From Gibbula magus (Eukaryota; Mollusca; Gastropoda; Trochida; Trochidae), in NCBI GenBank assembly GCA_936450465.1, contig OW388302.1, forward strand, positions 59,742,328-59,806,327: 64,000 nt of DNA. Direction: 5' to 3'. The notes beneath the pieces were generated by a model. That model did no database searches and had not been told where the DNA came from. It saw nothing but the letters and a program-made list of their open reading frames with translations. The position numbers and the translations under genes were made by a program. Shown here one piece after another: positions 13,111 to 26,489 of this stretch (position 1 is the first letter of the stretch; every line of letters starts with the position of its first letter).

Positions 13111-16100
13111 TAGGTACGTCATTTTTTATGAAATACATTTTCCCCATGAATTTGGCCTCAAAACACTCTAAACACGTTTAATATCATTACAAACACACTC
13201 TTAAATGTCATTTCCAGAAAAAGCCTTTATTTTGAATTTTTTCAAAAAAAATGAAAAAAGTACGTACCTAAACTCGGAGTTTAGTTACGTTATTTTGCGT
13301 GAAATATATTTTCCCCATGAATTTGGCCTCAAACCACTCTAAAATCGTGTAATATCATTACAAACACACTCTTAAATGTCTTTTCCAGAAAAAGCCTTTA
13401 TTTTGAATTTTTTTTTAAAAAATGAAAAAAGTACGTACCTAAACTCGGAGTTTAGGTACGTCATTTTTATGAAATCCATTTTCCCCATGAATTTGGCCTC
13501 AAAACACTCTAAACACTTGTAATATCATTACAAACACACTCTTAAATGTATTTTCAAGAAGAAGCCTTTATTTTGAATTTTTTCAAAAAAATGAAAAAAG
13601 TACGTACCTAAACTTGGAGTTTAGGTACGTCATTTTGGGTGAAATCCATTTTCCCCATGAATTTGGCCTCAAACCACTCTAAACACTTGTAATATCATTA
13701 CAAACACACTCTTAAATGTCTTTTCCAGAAAAAGCCTTTATTTTGAATTTTTTCCAAAAAAAAATTAAAAAGTACGTACCTAAACTCGGAGTTTAGGTAC
13801 GTCATTTTGGACGAAATCCATTTTCCCCATGAATTTGGCCTCAAAACACTCTAAACACTTGTAATATCATTACAAACACACTCTTCAATGTCTTTTCAAG
13901 ATGAAGCCTTTATTTTGAATTTTTTCAAAAAAAATGAAAAAGTACATACCTAAACTCGGAGTTTAGGTACGTCATTTTTTATGAAATCCATTTTCCCCTT
14001 GAACTTGGCGTCAAACCACTCTAAATACGTGTAATATCCTTACAAACACACTCTTAAATGTCTTTTCCAGAATAAGCCTTTATTTTGAATTTTTTCCCCC
14101 CAAAAAAAGTATGTACCTAAACTTGGATTTTAGGTACGTCATTTTTTATGAAATCCATTTTCCCCATAAAATTGGCCTCAAACAACTCTATACACGTGTA
14201 ATATCATTACAAACATACTCTTAAATGTCTTTTCCAGAAAAGCCTTTATTTTGAATTTTTTCCAAAAAAATGAAAAAAGTACGTACCTAAACTTGAATTT
14301 TAGGTACGTCATTTTTTATGAAATCCATTTTCCCCATGAATTTGGCCTCAAAACATTCTAAACACGTTTAATATCATTACAAACACACTCTTAAATGTCT
14401 TTTCCAGAAGAAGTCTTTATTTTGATTTTTTTCAAAAAAAATGAAAAAAGTACGTACCTAAACTCGGAGTTTAGGTACGTCATTTTGGGTGAAATCCATT
14501 TTCCACATGAATTTGGCCTCAAACCACTCTAAACACGTGTAATATCATTACAAACACACTCTTAAATGTCTTTTCCAGAAAAAGCCTTTATTTTGAATTT
14601 TTTCCAAAAAAAAATGAAAAAATACGTACCTAAACTCGGAGTTTAGGTACGTCATTTTGGGTGAAATCCATTTTCCCCATGAATTTGGCCTCAAAACACT
14701 CTAAACACGTGTAATATCATTACAAACAAACTCTTAAATGTCTTTTCAGAAGAAGCCTTTATTTTGAAATTTTTCAAAAAAAATGAAAAAAGTAAGTACC
14801 TAAACTCGGAGTTTAGGTACGTCATCTTGGGTGAAATGATTTGACGTCAAATCAATCTAAATACGTGTAATATCATTACAAACACACTCTTAAATGTCTT
14901 TTCCAGAAAAAGCCTTTATTTTGATTTTTTTCAAAAAAAATTAAAAAGTACGTACCTAAAATCGAAGTTTAGGTACGTCATTTTGGGTGAAATCCATTTT
15001 CCCCATGAATTTGGCCTCAAACCACTCTTAATACGTGTAATATCATTACAAACACACTCTTAAATGTCATTTCCAGAAAAAGCCTTTATTTTGAATTTTT
15101 TCCAAAAAAATGAAAAAAGTACGTACCTAAACTCGGAGTTTAGTTACGTTATTTTGGGTGAAATCCATTTTCCCCATGAATTTGGCCTCAAAACACTCTA
15201 AACACGTGAAATATCATTACAAACAAACTCTTAAATGTCTTTTCAGAAGAAGCCTTTATTTTGAATTTTTTCCAAAAAAATGAAAAAAGTACGTCCCTAA
15301 ACTCGGAGTTTAGGTACGTCATTTTTTATGAAATACATTTTCCCCATGAATTTGGCCTCAAAACACTCTAAACACGTTTAATATCATTACAAACACACTC
15401 TTAAATGTCATTTCCAGAAAAAGCCTTTATTTTGAATTTTTTCAAAAAAAATGAAAAAAGTACGTACCTAAACTCGGAGTTTAGTTACGTTATTTTGCGT
15501 GAAATATATTTTCCCCATGAATTTGGCCTCAAACCACTCTAAAATCGTGTAATATCATTACAAACACACTCTTAAATGTCTTTTCCAGAAAAAGCCTTTA
15601 TTTTGAATTTTTTTTTAAAAAATGAAAAAAGTACGTACCTAAACTCGGAGTTTAGGTACGTCATTTTTTATGAAATCCATTTTCCCCATGAATTTGGCCT
15701 CAAAACACTCTAAACACTTGTAATATCATTACAAACACACTCTTAAATGTCTTTTCAAGAAGAAGCCTTTATTTTGAATTTTTTCAAAAAAATGAAAAAA
15801 GTACGTACCTAAACTTGGAGTTTAGGTACGTCATTTTGGGTGAAATCCATTTTCCCCATGAATTTGGCCTCAAACCACTCTAAACACTTGTAATATCATT
15901 ACAAACACACTCTTAAATGTCTTTTCCAGAAAAAGCCTTTATTTTGAATTTTTTCCAAAAAAAAATTAAAAAGTACGTACCTAAACTCGGAGTTTAGGTA
16001 CGTCATTTTGGACGAAATCCATTTTCCCCATGAATTTGGCCTCAAAACACTCTAAACACTTGTAATATCATTACAAACACACTCTTCAATGTCTTTTCAA

Positions 16101-17510
16101 GATGAAGCCTTTATTTTGAATTTTTTCAAAAAAAATGAAAAAGTACGTACCTAAACTCGGAGTTTAGGTACGTCATTTTTTATGAAATCCATTTTCCCCT
16201 TGAACTTGGCGTCAAACCACTCTAAATACGTGTAATATCCTTACAAACACACTCTTAAATGTCTTTTCCAGAATAAGCCTTTATTTTGAATTTTTTCCCC
16301 CCAAAAAAAGTATGTACCTAAACTTGGATTTTAGGTACGTCATTTTTTATGAAATCCATTTTCCCCATAAAATTGGCCTCAAACAACTCTATACACGTGT
16401 AATATCATTACAAACATACTCTTAAATGTCTTTTCCAGAAAAGCCTTTATTTTGAATTTTTTCCAAAAAAATGAAAAAAGTACGTACCTAAACTTGAATT
16501 TTAGGTACGTCATTTTTTATGAAATCCATTTTCCCCATGAATTTGGCCTCAAAACATTCTAAACACGTTTAATATCATTACAAACACACTCTTAAATGTC
16601 TTTTCCAGAAGAAGCCTTTATTTTGATTTTTTTCAAAAAAAATGAAAAAAGTACGTACCTAAACTCGGAGTTTAGGTACGTCATTTTGGGTGAAATCCAT
16701 TTTCCACATGAATTTGGCCTCAAACCACTCTAAACACGTGTAATATCATTACAAACACACTCTTAAATGTCTTTTCCAGAAAAAGCCTTTATTTTGAATT
16801 TTTTCCAAAAAAAAATGAAAAATTACGTACCTAAACTCGGAGTTTAGGTACGTCATTTTGGGTGAAATCCATTTTCCCCATGAATTTGGCCTCAAAACAC
16901 TCTAAACACGTGTAATATCATTACAAACAAACTCTTAAATGTCTTTTCAGAAGAAGCCTTTATTTTGAAATTTTTCAAAAAAAATGAAAAAAGTAAGTAC
17001 CTAAACTCGGAGTTTAGGTACGTCATCTTGGGTGAAATGATTTGACGTCAAATCAATCTAAATACGTGTAATATCATTACAAACACACTCTTAAATGTCT
17101 TTTCCAGAAAAAGCCTTTATTTTGAATTTTTTCAAAAAAAATGAAAAAGTACGTACCTAAAATCGAAGTTTAGGTACGTCATTTTGGGTGAAATCCATTT
17201 TCCCCATGAATTTGGCGTCAAACCACTCTTAATACGTGTAATATCATTACAAACACACTCTTAAATGTCATTTCCAGAAAAAGCCTTTATTTTGAATTTT
17301 TTCCAAAAAAATGAAAAAAGTACGTACCTAAACTCGGAGTTTAGTTACGTTATTTTGGGTGAAATCCATTTTCCCCATGAATTTGGCCTCAAAACACTCT
17401 AAACACGTGAAATATCATTACAAACAAACTCTTAAATGTCTTTTCAGAAGAAGCCTTTATTTTGAATTTTTTCCAAAAAAATGAAAAAAGTACGTCCCTA
17501 AACTCGGAGT
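13111..17510 (-). repeat. 2.2-kb higher-order repeat, two tandem copies
   Basis: Bases 13,111-15,310 and 15,311-17,510 are near-identical copies offset by 2,200 bp, about 13 monomers. They share rare private variants at the same offset, including a monomer with TTAGTTACGTTATTTTGCGT (13,281 and 15,481) and a shortened monomer at 14,831 and 17,032. Homology stops near 15,321/17,521, so this is a single recent duplication. It arose by unequal exchange or a similar process (inference). Confidence 0.85.
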
Positions 17511-19024
17511 TTAGGTACGTCATTTTGGGTGAAATGATTTGACGTCAAATCAATCTAAATACGTGTAATATCATTACAAACACACTCTTAAATGTCTTTT
17601 CCAGAACAAGCCTTTATTTTGATTTTTTTCAAAAAAAATGAAAAAGTACGTACCTAAAATCGAAGTTTAGGTACGTCATTTTGGGTGAAATCCATTTTCC
17701 ACATGAATTTGGCCTCAAAACACTCTAAACACGTGTAATATCATTACAAACACACTCTTAAATGTCTTTTCCAGAAGAAGCCTTTATTTTGAATTTTTTC
17801 AAAAAAAATGAAAAAAGTACGTACCTAAACTCGGAGTTTAGGTACGTCATTTTGGGTGAAATCCATTTTCCCCATGAATTTGGCCTCAAAACACTCTAAA
17901 CACGTGTAATATCATTACAAACACGCTCTTAAATGTCTTTTCAGAAGAAGCCTTTATTTTGAATTTTTTCAAAAAAAATGAAAAAAGTACGTACCTAAAC
18001 TCGGAGTTTAGGTACGTCATTTTGGGTGAAATGATTTGACGTCAAATCACTCTAAATACGTGTAATATCACTACAAACACACTCTTAAATGTCTTTTCCA
18101 GAAAAAGCCTTTCTATTGATTTTTTTCCAAAAAAATGAAAAAGTACGTACCTAAAATCGAAGTTTAGGTACGTCATTTTTGGTGAAATCCATTTTCCCCA
18201 TGAATTTGGACTCAAACCACTCTAAACACGAGTAATATCATTACAAACACACTCTTAAATGTCTTTTCCAGAAGAAGCTTTATTTTGAATTTTTTCCAAA
18301 AAAATGAAAAAAGTACGTACCTAAACTTGAATTTTAGGTACGTCATTTTTTATTAAATCCATTTTCCCCATGAATTTGGCGTCAAACCACTCTTAATACG
18401 TGTAATATCATTACAAACACACTCTTAAATGTCATTTCCAGAAAAAGCCTTTATTTTGAATTTTTTCCAAAAAAATGAAAAAATTACGTACCTAAACTTG
18501 AATTTTAGGTACGTCATTTTTTATGAAATCCATTTTCCCCATGAATTTGGCCTCAAACCTCTTAAAACACGTGTAATATCATTACAAACACACTCTTAAA
18601 TGTCTTTTCCAGAAGAAGCCTTTATTTTGAATTTTTTCAAAAAAAATGAAAAAATTACGTACCTAAACTCGGAGTTTAGGTACGTCATTTTGGGTGAAAT
18701 CCATTTTCCCCATGAATTTGGCGTCAAACCACTCTTAATACGTGTAATATCATTACAAACACACTCTTAAATGTCATTTCCAGAAAAAGCCTTTATTTTG
18801 AATTTTTTCCAAAAAAATGAAAAAATTACGTACCTAAACTTGAATTTTAGGTACGTCATTTTTTATGAAATCCATTTTCCCCATGAATTTGGCCTCAAAA
18901 CACTCTAAACACGTGTAATATCATTACAAACACACTCTTAAATTTCTTTTCCAGAAAAAGCCTTTATTTTGAATTTTTTCCAAAAAAAAATGAAAAAGTA
19001 CGTACCTAAACTCGGAGTTTAGGT

Positions 19025-21590
19025 ACGTCATTTTGGACGAAATCGATTTTCCCAATTAACTTGGCGTCAAACCACTTTTAATACGTGTAATATCATTACA
19101 AACACACTCTTAAATGTCTTTTCCAGAAAAAGCCTTTATTTTGAACTTTTAAAAAAAAAAATGAAAAAGTACGTACCTAAAATCGGAGTTTAGGTACGTC
19201 ATTTTGGGTGAAATACATTTTCCCCATGAACTTGGCGTCAAATCACTCTAAATACGTTTAATATCATTACAAACACACTCTTAAATGTCTTTTCCAGAAA
19301 AAGCCTTTATTTTGAATTTTTTCAAAAAAAAAGAAAAAAGTACGTACCTAAACTCGGAGTTTAGGTACGTCATTTTGGGTGAAATGCATTTTCCCCATGA
19401 ATTTGGCCTCAAACCTCTTAAAACACGTGTAATATCATTACAAACACACTCTTAAATGTCTTTTCCAGAAAAAGCCTTTATTTTGAATTTTTTCAAAAAA
19501 AATGTAAAAGTATGTACCTAAACTCGCAGTTTAGGTACGTCATTTTGGGTGAAATATATTTTCCCATAAATTTGGCCTCAAACCACTCTAAACACGTGTA
19601 ATATCATTACAAACACACTCTTAAATGTCCTTTCCAGAAAAAGCCTTTATTTTGAATTTTTAAAAAAAAAAATGAAAAAGTACGTACCTAAACTCGCAGT
19701 TTAGGTACGTCATTTTTGGTGAAATATATTTTCCCATAAATTTGGCCTCAAACCACTCTAAACACGTGTAATATCATTACAAACACACTCTCAAATGTCT
19801 TTTCCAGAAAAAGCCTTTATTTTGAATTTTTTCAAAAAAAATGAAAAAAGTACGTACCTAAACTCGGAGTTTAGGTACGTCATTTTGGGTGAAATGCATT
19901 TTCCCCATGAATTTGGCCTCAAACCTCTTAAAACACGTGTAATATCATTACAAACACACTCTTAAATGTCTTTTCCAGAAAAAGCCTTTATTTTGAATTT
20001 TTTCCAAAAAAATGAAAAAGTACGTACCTAAACTCGCAGTTTCGGTACGTCATTTTGGGTGAAATATATTTTCCCATAAATTTGGCCTCAAACCACTCTA
20101 AACACGTGTAATATCATTACAAACACACTCTCAAATGTCTTTTCCAGAAAAAGCCTTTATTTTGAATTTTTTCAAAAAAAAATGAAAAAGTACGTACCTA
20201 AACTCGGAGTTTAGGTACGTCATTTTGGGTGAAATACATTTTCCCCATGAACTTGGCGTCAAATCACTCTAAATACGTGTAATATCATTACAAACACACT
20301 CTTAAATGTCTTTTCCAGAAAAAGCCTTTATTTTGAATTTTTTCAAAAAAAAAGAAAAAAGTACGTACCTTAACTTGGATTTTAGGTACGTCATTTTGGA
20401 CGAAATCCATTTTCCCAATTAACTTGGCGTCAAACCACTTTTAATACGTGTAATATCATTACAAACACACTCTTAAATGTCTTTTCCAGAAAAAGCCTTT
20501 ATTTTGAACTTTTAAAAAAAAAAATGAAAAAGTACGTACCTAAACTCGGAGTTTAGGTACGTCATTTTGGGTGAAATACATTTTCCCCATGAACTTGGCG
20601 TCAAATCACTCTAAATACGTGTAATATCATTACAAACACACTCTTAAATGTCTTTTCCAGAAAAAGCCTTTATTTTGAATTTTTTAAAAAAAAAAGAAAA
20701 AAGTACGTACCTAAACTCGGAGTTTAGGTACGTCATTTTGGGTGAAATGCATTTTCCCCATGAATTTGGCCTCAAACCTCTTAAAACACGTGTAATATCA
20801 TTACAAACACACTCTTAAATGTCTTTTCCAGAAAAAGCCTTTATTTTGAATTTTTTCAAAAAAAATGTAAAAGTATGTACCTAAACTCGCAGTTTAGGTA
20901 CGTCATTTTGGGTGAAATATATTTTCCCATAAATTTGGCCTCAAACCACTCTAAACACGTGTAATATCATTACAAACACACTCTTAAATGTCTTTTCCAG
21001 AAAAAGCCTTTATTTTGAATTTTTAAAAAAAAAAATGAAAAAGTACGTACCTAAACTCGCAGTTTAGGTACGTCATTTTTGGTGAAATATATTTTCCCAT
21101 AAATTTGGCCTCAAACCACTCTAAACACGTGTAATATCATTACAAACACACTCTTAAATGTCTTTTCCAGAAAAAGCCTTTATTTTGAATTTTTTCAAAA
21201 AAAATGAAAAAAGTACGTACCTAAACTCGGAGTTTAGGTACGTCATTTTGGGTGAAATGCATTTTCCCCATGAATTTGGCCTCAAACCTCTTAAAACACG
21301 TGTAATATCATTACAAACACACTCTTAAATGTCTTTTCCAGAAAAAGCCTTTATTTTGAATTTTTTCCAAAAAAATGAAAAAGTACGTACCTAAACTCGC
21401 AGTTTCGGTACGTCATTTTGGGTGAAATATATTTTCCCATAAATTTGGCCTCAAACCACTCTAAACACGTGTAATATCATTACAAACACACTCTCAAATG
21501 TCTTTTCCAGAAAAAGCCTTTATTTTGAATTTTTTCAAAAAAAATGAAAAAGTACGTACCTAAACTCGGAGTTTAGGTACGTCATTTTGG
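19025..21590 (-). repeat. 1.36-kb higher-order repeat, about two copies
   Basis: Rare variants recur at an offset of 1,363 bp (8 monomers). A CCCAATTAAC variant sits at 19,051 and 20,414, and a TATGTACC variant at 19,511 and 20,874. Similarity ends near 21,590. The neighbouring stretches 22.8 and 25.7 kb share another block at an offset near 2,895 bp. Confidence 0.75.
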
Positions 21591-24500
21591 ACGAAATCCA
21601 TTTTCCCCTTGAACTTGGCGTCAAACCACTCTTAATACGTGTAATATCATTACAAACACACTCTTAAATGTCTTTTCCAGAAAAAGCCTTTATTTTGAAT
21701 TTTTTCCCAAAAAATGAAAAAGTACGTACCTAAACTCGGAGTTTAGGTACGTCATTTTGGGTGAAATCCATTTTCCACATGAATTTGGCCTCAAAACACT
21801 CTAAACACGTGTAATATCATTACAAACACACTCTTAAATGTCTTTTCCAGAAGGAGCCTTTATTTTGAATTTTTTCCAAAAAAATGAAAAAAGTACGTAC
21901 CTAAACTCGGAGTTTAGGTACGTCATTTTGGGTGAAATCCATTTTACCCATGAATTTGGCCTCAAAACACTCTAAACACGTGTAATAGCATTACAAACAC
22001 ACTCTGAAATGTCCTTTCCAGAAGAAGCCTTTATTTTGAATTTTTTTCAAAAAATTAAAAAGTACGTACCTAAACTCGGAGTATAGGTACGTCATTTTTT
22101 ATGAAATCCATTTTCCCCTTGAACTTGGCGTCAAACCAATCTAAATACGTGTAATATCCTTACAAACACACTCTTAAATGTCTTTTCCAGAATAAGCCTT
22201 TATTTTGAATTTTTTCAAAAAAATGAAAAAAGTACGTACCTAAACTTGGAGTTTAGGTACGTCATTTTGGGTGAAATCCATTTTCCCCTTGAACTTGGCG
22301 TCAAACCACTCTAAATACGTGTAATATCATTACAAACACACTCTTAAATGTCTTTTCCAGAAGAAGTCTTTATTTTGATTTTTTTCAACAAAAATGAAAA
22401 AAGTACGTACCTAAACTCGGAGTTTAGGTACGTCATTTTTTATGAAATCCATTTTCCCCTTGAACTTGGCGTCAAACCACTCTAAACACGTGTAATATCC
22501 TTACAAACACACTCTTAAATGTCTTTTCCAGAATAAGCCTTTATTTTGAATTTTTTCCAAAAAAATGAAAAAAGTACGTACCTAAACTCGGAGTTTAGGT
22601 ACGTCATTTTGGGTGAAATCCATTTTCCCCATGAATTTGGCCTCAAACCACTTTAAACACGTGTAATATCATTACAAACACACTCTTAAATGTCTTTTCC
22701 AGAAAAAGCCTTTATTTTGAATTTTTTCAAAAAAAATTTAAAAGTATGTACCTAAACTCGCAGTTTAGGTACGTCATTTTGGACGAAATCCATTTTCCCA
22801 ATTAACTTGGCGTCAAACCACTCTTAATACGTGTAATATCATTACAAACACACTCTTAAATGTCATTTCCAGAAAAAGCCTTTATTTTGAATTTTTTCCA
22901 AAAAAATGAAAAAAGTACGTACCTAAACTCGGAGTTTAGTTACGTTATTTTGGGTGAAATCCATTTTCCCCATGAATTTGCCCTGAAACCACTCTAAACT
23001 CGTGTAATATCATTACAAACACACTCTTAAATGTCTTTTCCAGAAAAAGCCTTTATTTTGAATTTTAAAAAAATAAAATGAAAAAGTACGTACCTAAACT
23101 CGGAGTTTAGGTACGTCATTTTCGGTGAAATACATTTTCCCCATGAACTTGGCGTCAAATTACTCTAAATACGTTTAATATCATTACAAACACACTCTTA
23201 AATGTCTTTTCCAGAAAAAGCCTTTATTTTGAATTTTTTCCAAAAAAATGAAAAAAGTACGTACCTAAACTCGGAGTTTAGGTACGTCATTTTGGGTGAA
23301 ATCCATTTTCCCCATGAATTTAGCCTCAAACCACTTTAAACACGTGTAATATCATTACAAACACACTCTTAAATGTCTTTTCCAGAAAAAGCCTTTATTT
23401 TGAATTTTTTCAAAAAAAATGTAAAAGTATGTACCTAAACTCGCAGTTTAGGTACGTCATTTTGGGTGAAATATATTTTCCCATAAATTTGGCCTCAAAC
23501 CACTCTAAACACGTGTAATATCATTACAAACACACTCTTAAATGTCTTTTCCAGAAAAAGCCTTTATTTTGAATTTTTTCAAAAAAAAATGAAAAAGTAC
23601 GTACCTAAACTCGGAGTTTAGGTACGTCATTTTGGACGAAATCCATTTTCCCCTTGAACTTGGCGTCAAACCACTCTTAATACGTGTAATATCATTACAA
23701 ACACACTCTTAAATGTCTTTTCCAGAAAAAGCCTTTATTTTGAATTTTTTCCAAAAAAATGAAAAAGTACGTACCTAAACTCGGAGTTTAGGTACGTCAT
23801 TTTGGGTGAAATATATTTTCCCATAAATATGGCCTCAAACCACTCTAAACACGTGTAATATCATTACAAACACACTCTTAAATGTCTTTTCCAGAATAAG
23901 CCTTTATTTTGAATTTTTTCAAAAAAAATGAAAAAAGTACGTACCTAAACTCGGAGTTTAGGTACGTCATTTTGGTCGAAATCCATTTTCCCCATGAATT
24001 TGGCCTCAAACCACTTTAAACACGTGTAATATCATTACAAACACACTCTTAAATGTCTTTTCCAGAAAAAGCCTTTATTTTGAATTTTTTCAAAAAAAAT
24101 GTAAAAGTATGTACCTAAACTCGCAGTTTAGGTACGTCATTTTGGGTGAAATATATTTTCCCATAAATTTGGCCTCAAACCACTTTAAACACGTGTAATA
24201 TCATTACAAACACACTCTTAAATGTCTTTTCCAGAAAAAGCCTTTATTTTGAATTTTTTCATAAAAAATGTAAAAGTATGTACCTAAACTCGCAGTTTAG
24301 GTACGTCATTTTGGGTGAAATATATTTTCCCATAAATTTGGCCTCAAACCACTCTTAACACGTGTAATATCATTACAAACACACTCTTAAATGTCTTTTC
24401 CAGAAAAAGCCTTTATTTTGAATTTTTTCAAAAAAAAATGAAAAAGTACGTACCTAAACTCGGAGTTTAGGTACGTCATTTTGGACGAAATCCATTTTCC

Positions 24501-26489
24501 CCTTGAACTTGGCGTCAAACCACTCTAAATACGTGTAATATCATTACAAACACACTCCTAAATGTCTTTTCCAGAAAAAGCCTTTATTTTGAATTTTTTC
24601 CAAAAAAATGAAAAAGTACGTACCTAAACTCGCAGTTTAGGTACGTCATTTTGGGTGAAATATATTTTCCCATAAATTTGGCCTCAAACCACTCTAAACA
24701 CGTGTAATATCATTACAAACACACTCTTAAATGTCTTTTCCAGAAAAAGCCTTTATTTTGAATTTTTTTTAAAAAAAATGAAAAAGTACGTACCTAAACT
24801 CGGAGTTTAGGTACGTCATTTTGGACGAAATCCATTTTCCCCTTGAACTTGGCGTCAAACCACTCTTAATACGTGTAATATCATTACAAACACACTCTTA
24901 AATGTCTTTTCCAGAAAAAGCCTTTATTTTGAATTTTTTCCAAAAAAATGAAAAAGTACGTACCTAAACTCGGAGTTTAGTGAGTCATTTTGGGTGAAAT
25001 CCATTTTCCACATGAATTTGGCCTCAAAACACTCTAAACACGTGTAATATCATTACAAACACACTCTTAAATGTCTTTTCCAGAAGAAGCCTTTATTTTG
25101 AATTTTTTCCAAAAAAATGAAAAAAGTACGTACCTAAACTCGGAGTTTAGGTACGTCATTTTGGGTGAAATCCATTTTCCCCATGAATTTGGCCTCAAAA
25201 CACTCTAAACACGTGTAATAGCATTACAAACACACTCTGAAATGTCCTTTCCAGAAGAAGCCTTTATTTTGAATTTTTTAAAAAAAATTAAAAAGTACGT
25301 ACCTAAACTCGGAGTATAGGTACGTCATTTTTTATGAAATCCATTTTCCCCTTGAACTTGGCGTCAAACCACTCTAAATACGTGTAATACCCTTACAAAC
25401 ACACTCTTGAATGTCTTTTCCAGAATAAGCCTTTATTTTGAATTTTTTCAAAAAAAAAAGAAAAAAGTACGTACATAAACTCGGAGTTTAGGTACGTCAT
25501 TTTGGGTGAAATCCATTTTCCCCATGAATTTGGCCTCAAACCACTCTAAACACGTGTAATATCATTACAAACACACTCTTAAATTTCTTTTCCAGAAAAA
25601 GCCTTTATTTTGAATTTTTTCCAAAAAAAAATGAAAAAGTACGTACCTAAACTCGCAGTTTAGGTACGTCATTTTGGACGAAATCCATTTTCCCAATTAA
25701 CTTGGCGTCAAACCACTCTTAATACGTGTAATATCATTACAAACACACTCTTAAATGTCATTTCCAGAAAAAGCCTTTATTTTGAATTTTTTCCAAAAAA
25801 ATGAAAAAAGTACGTACCTAAACTCGGAGTTTAGTTACGTTATTTTGGGTGAAATCCATTTTCCCCATGAATTTGCCCTGAAACCACTCTAAACTCGTGT
25901 AATATCATTACAAACACACTCTTAAATGTCTTTTCCAGAAAAAGCCTTTATTTTGAATTTTAAAAAAAAAAAATGAAAAAGTACGTACCTAAACTCGGAG
26001 TTTAGGTACGTCATTTTCGGTGAAATACATTTTCCCCATGAACTTGGCGTCAAATCACTCTAAATACGTTTATTATCATTACAAACACACTCTTAAATGT
26101 CTTTTCCAGAAAAAGCCTTTATTTTGAATTTTTTCAAAAAAAATGAAAAAAGTACGTACCTAAACTCGGAGTTTAGGTACGTCATTTTGGGTGAAATCCA
26201 TTTTCCCCATGAATTTGGCCTCAAACCACTTTAAACACGTGTAATATCATTACAAACACACTCTTAAATGTCTTTTCCAGAAAAAGCCTTTATTTTGAAT
26301 TTTTTTTAAAAAAATGAAAAAGTACGTACCTAAACTCGCAGTTTAGGTACGTCATTTTGGGTGAAATATATTTTCCCATAAATTTGGCCTCAAACCACTC
26401 TAAACACGTGTAATATCATTACAAACACACTCTTAAATGTCTTTTCCAGAAAAAGCCTTTATTTTGAATTTTTTCCAAAAAATTGAAAA

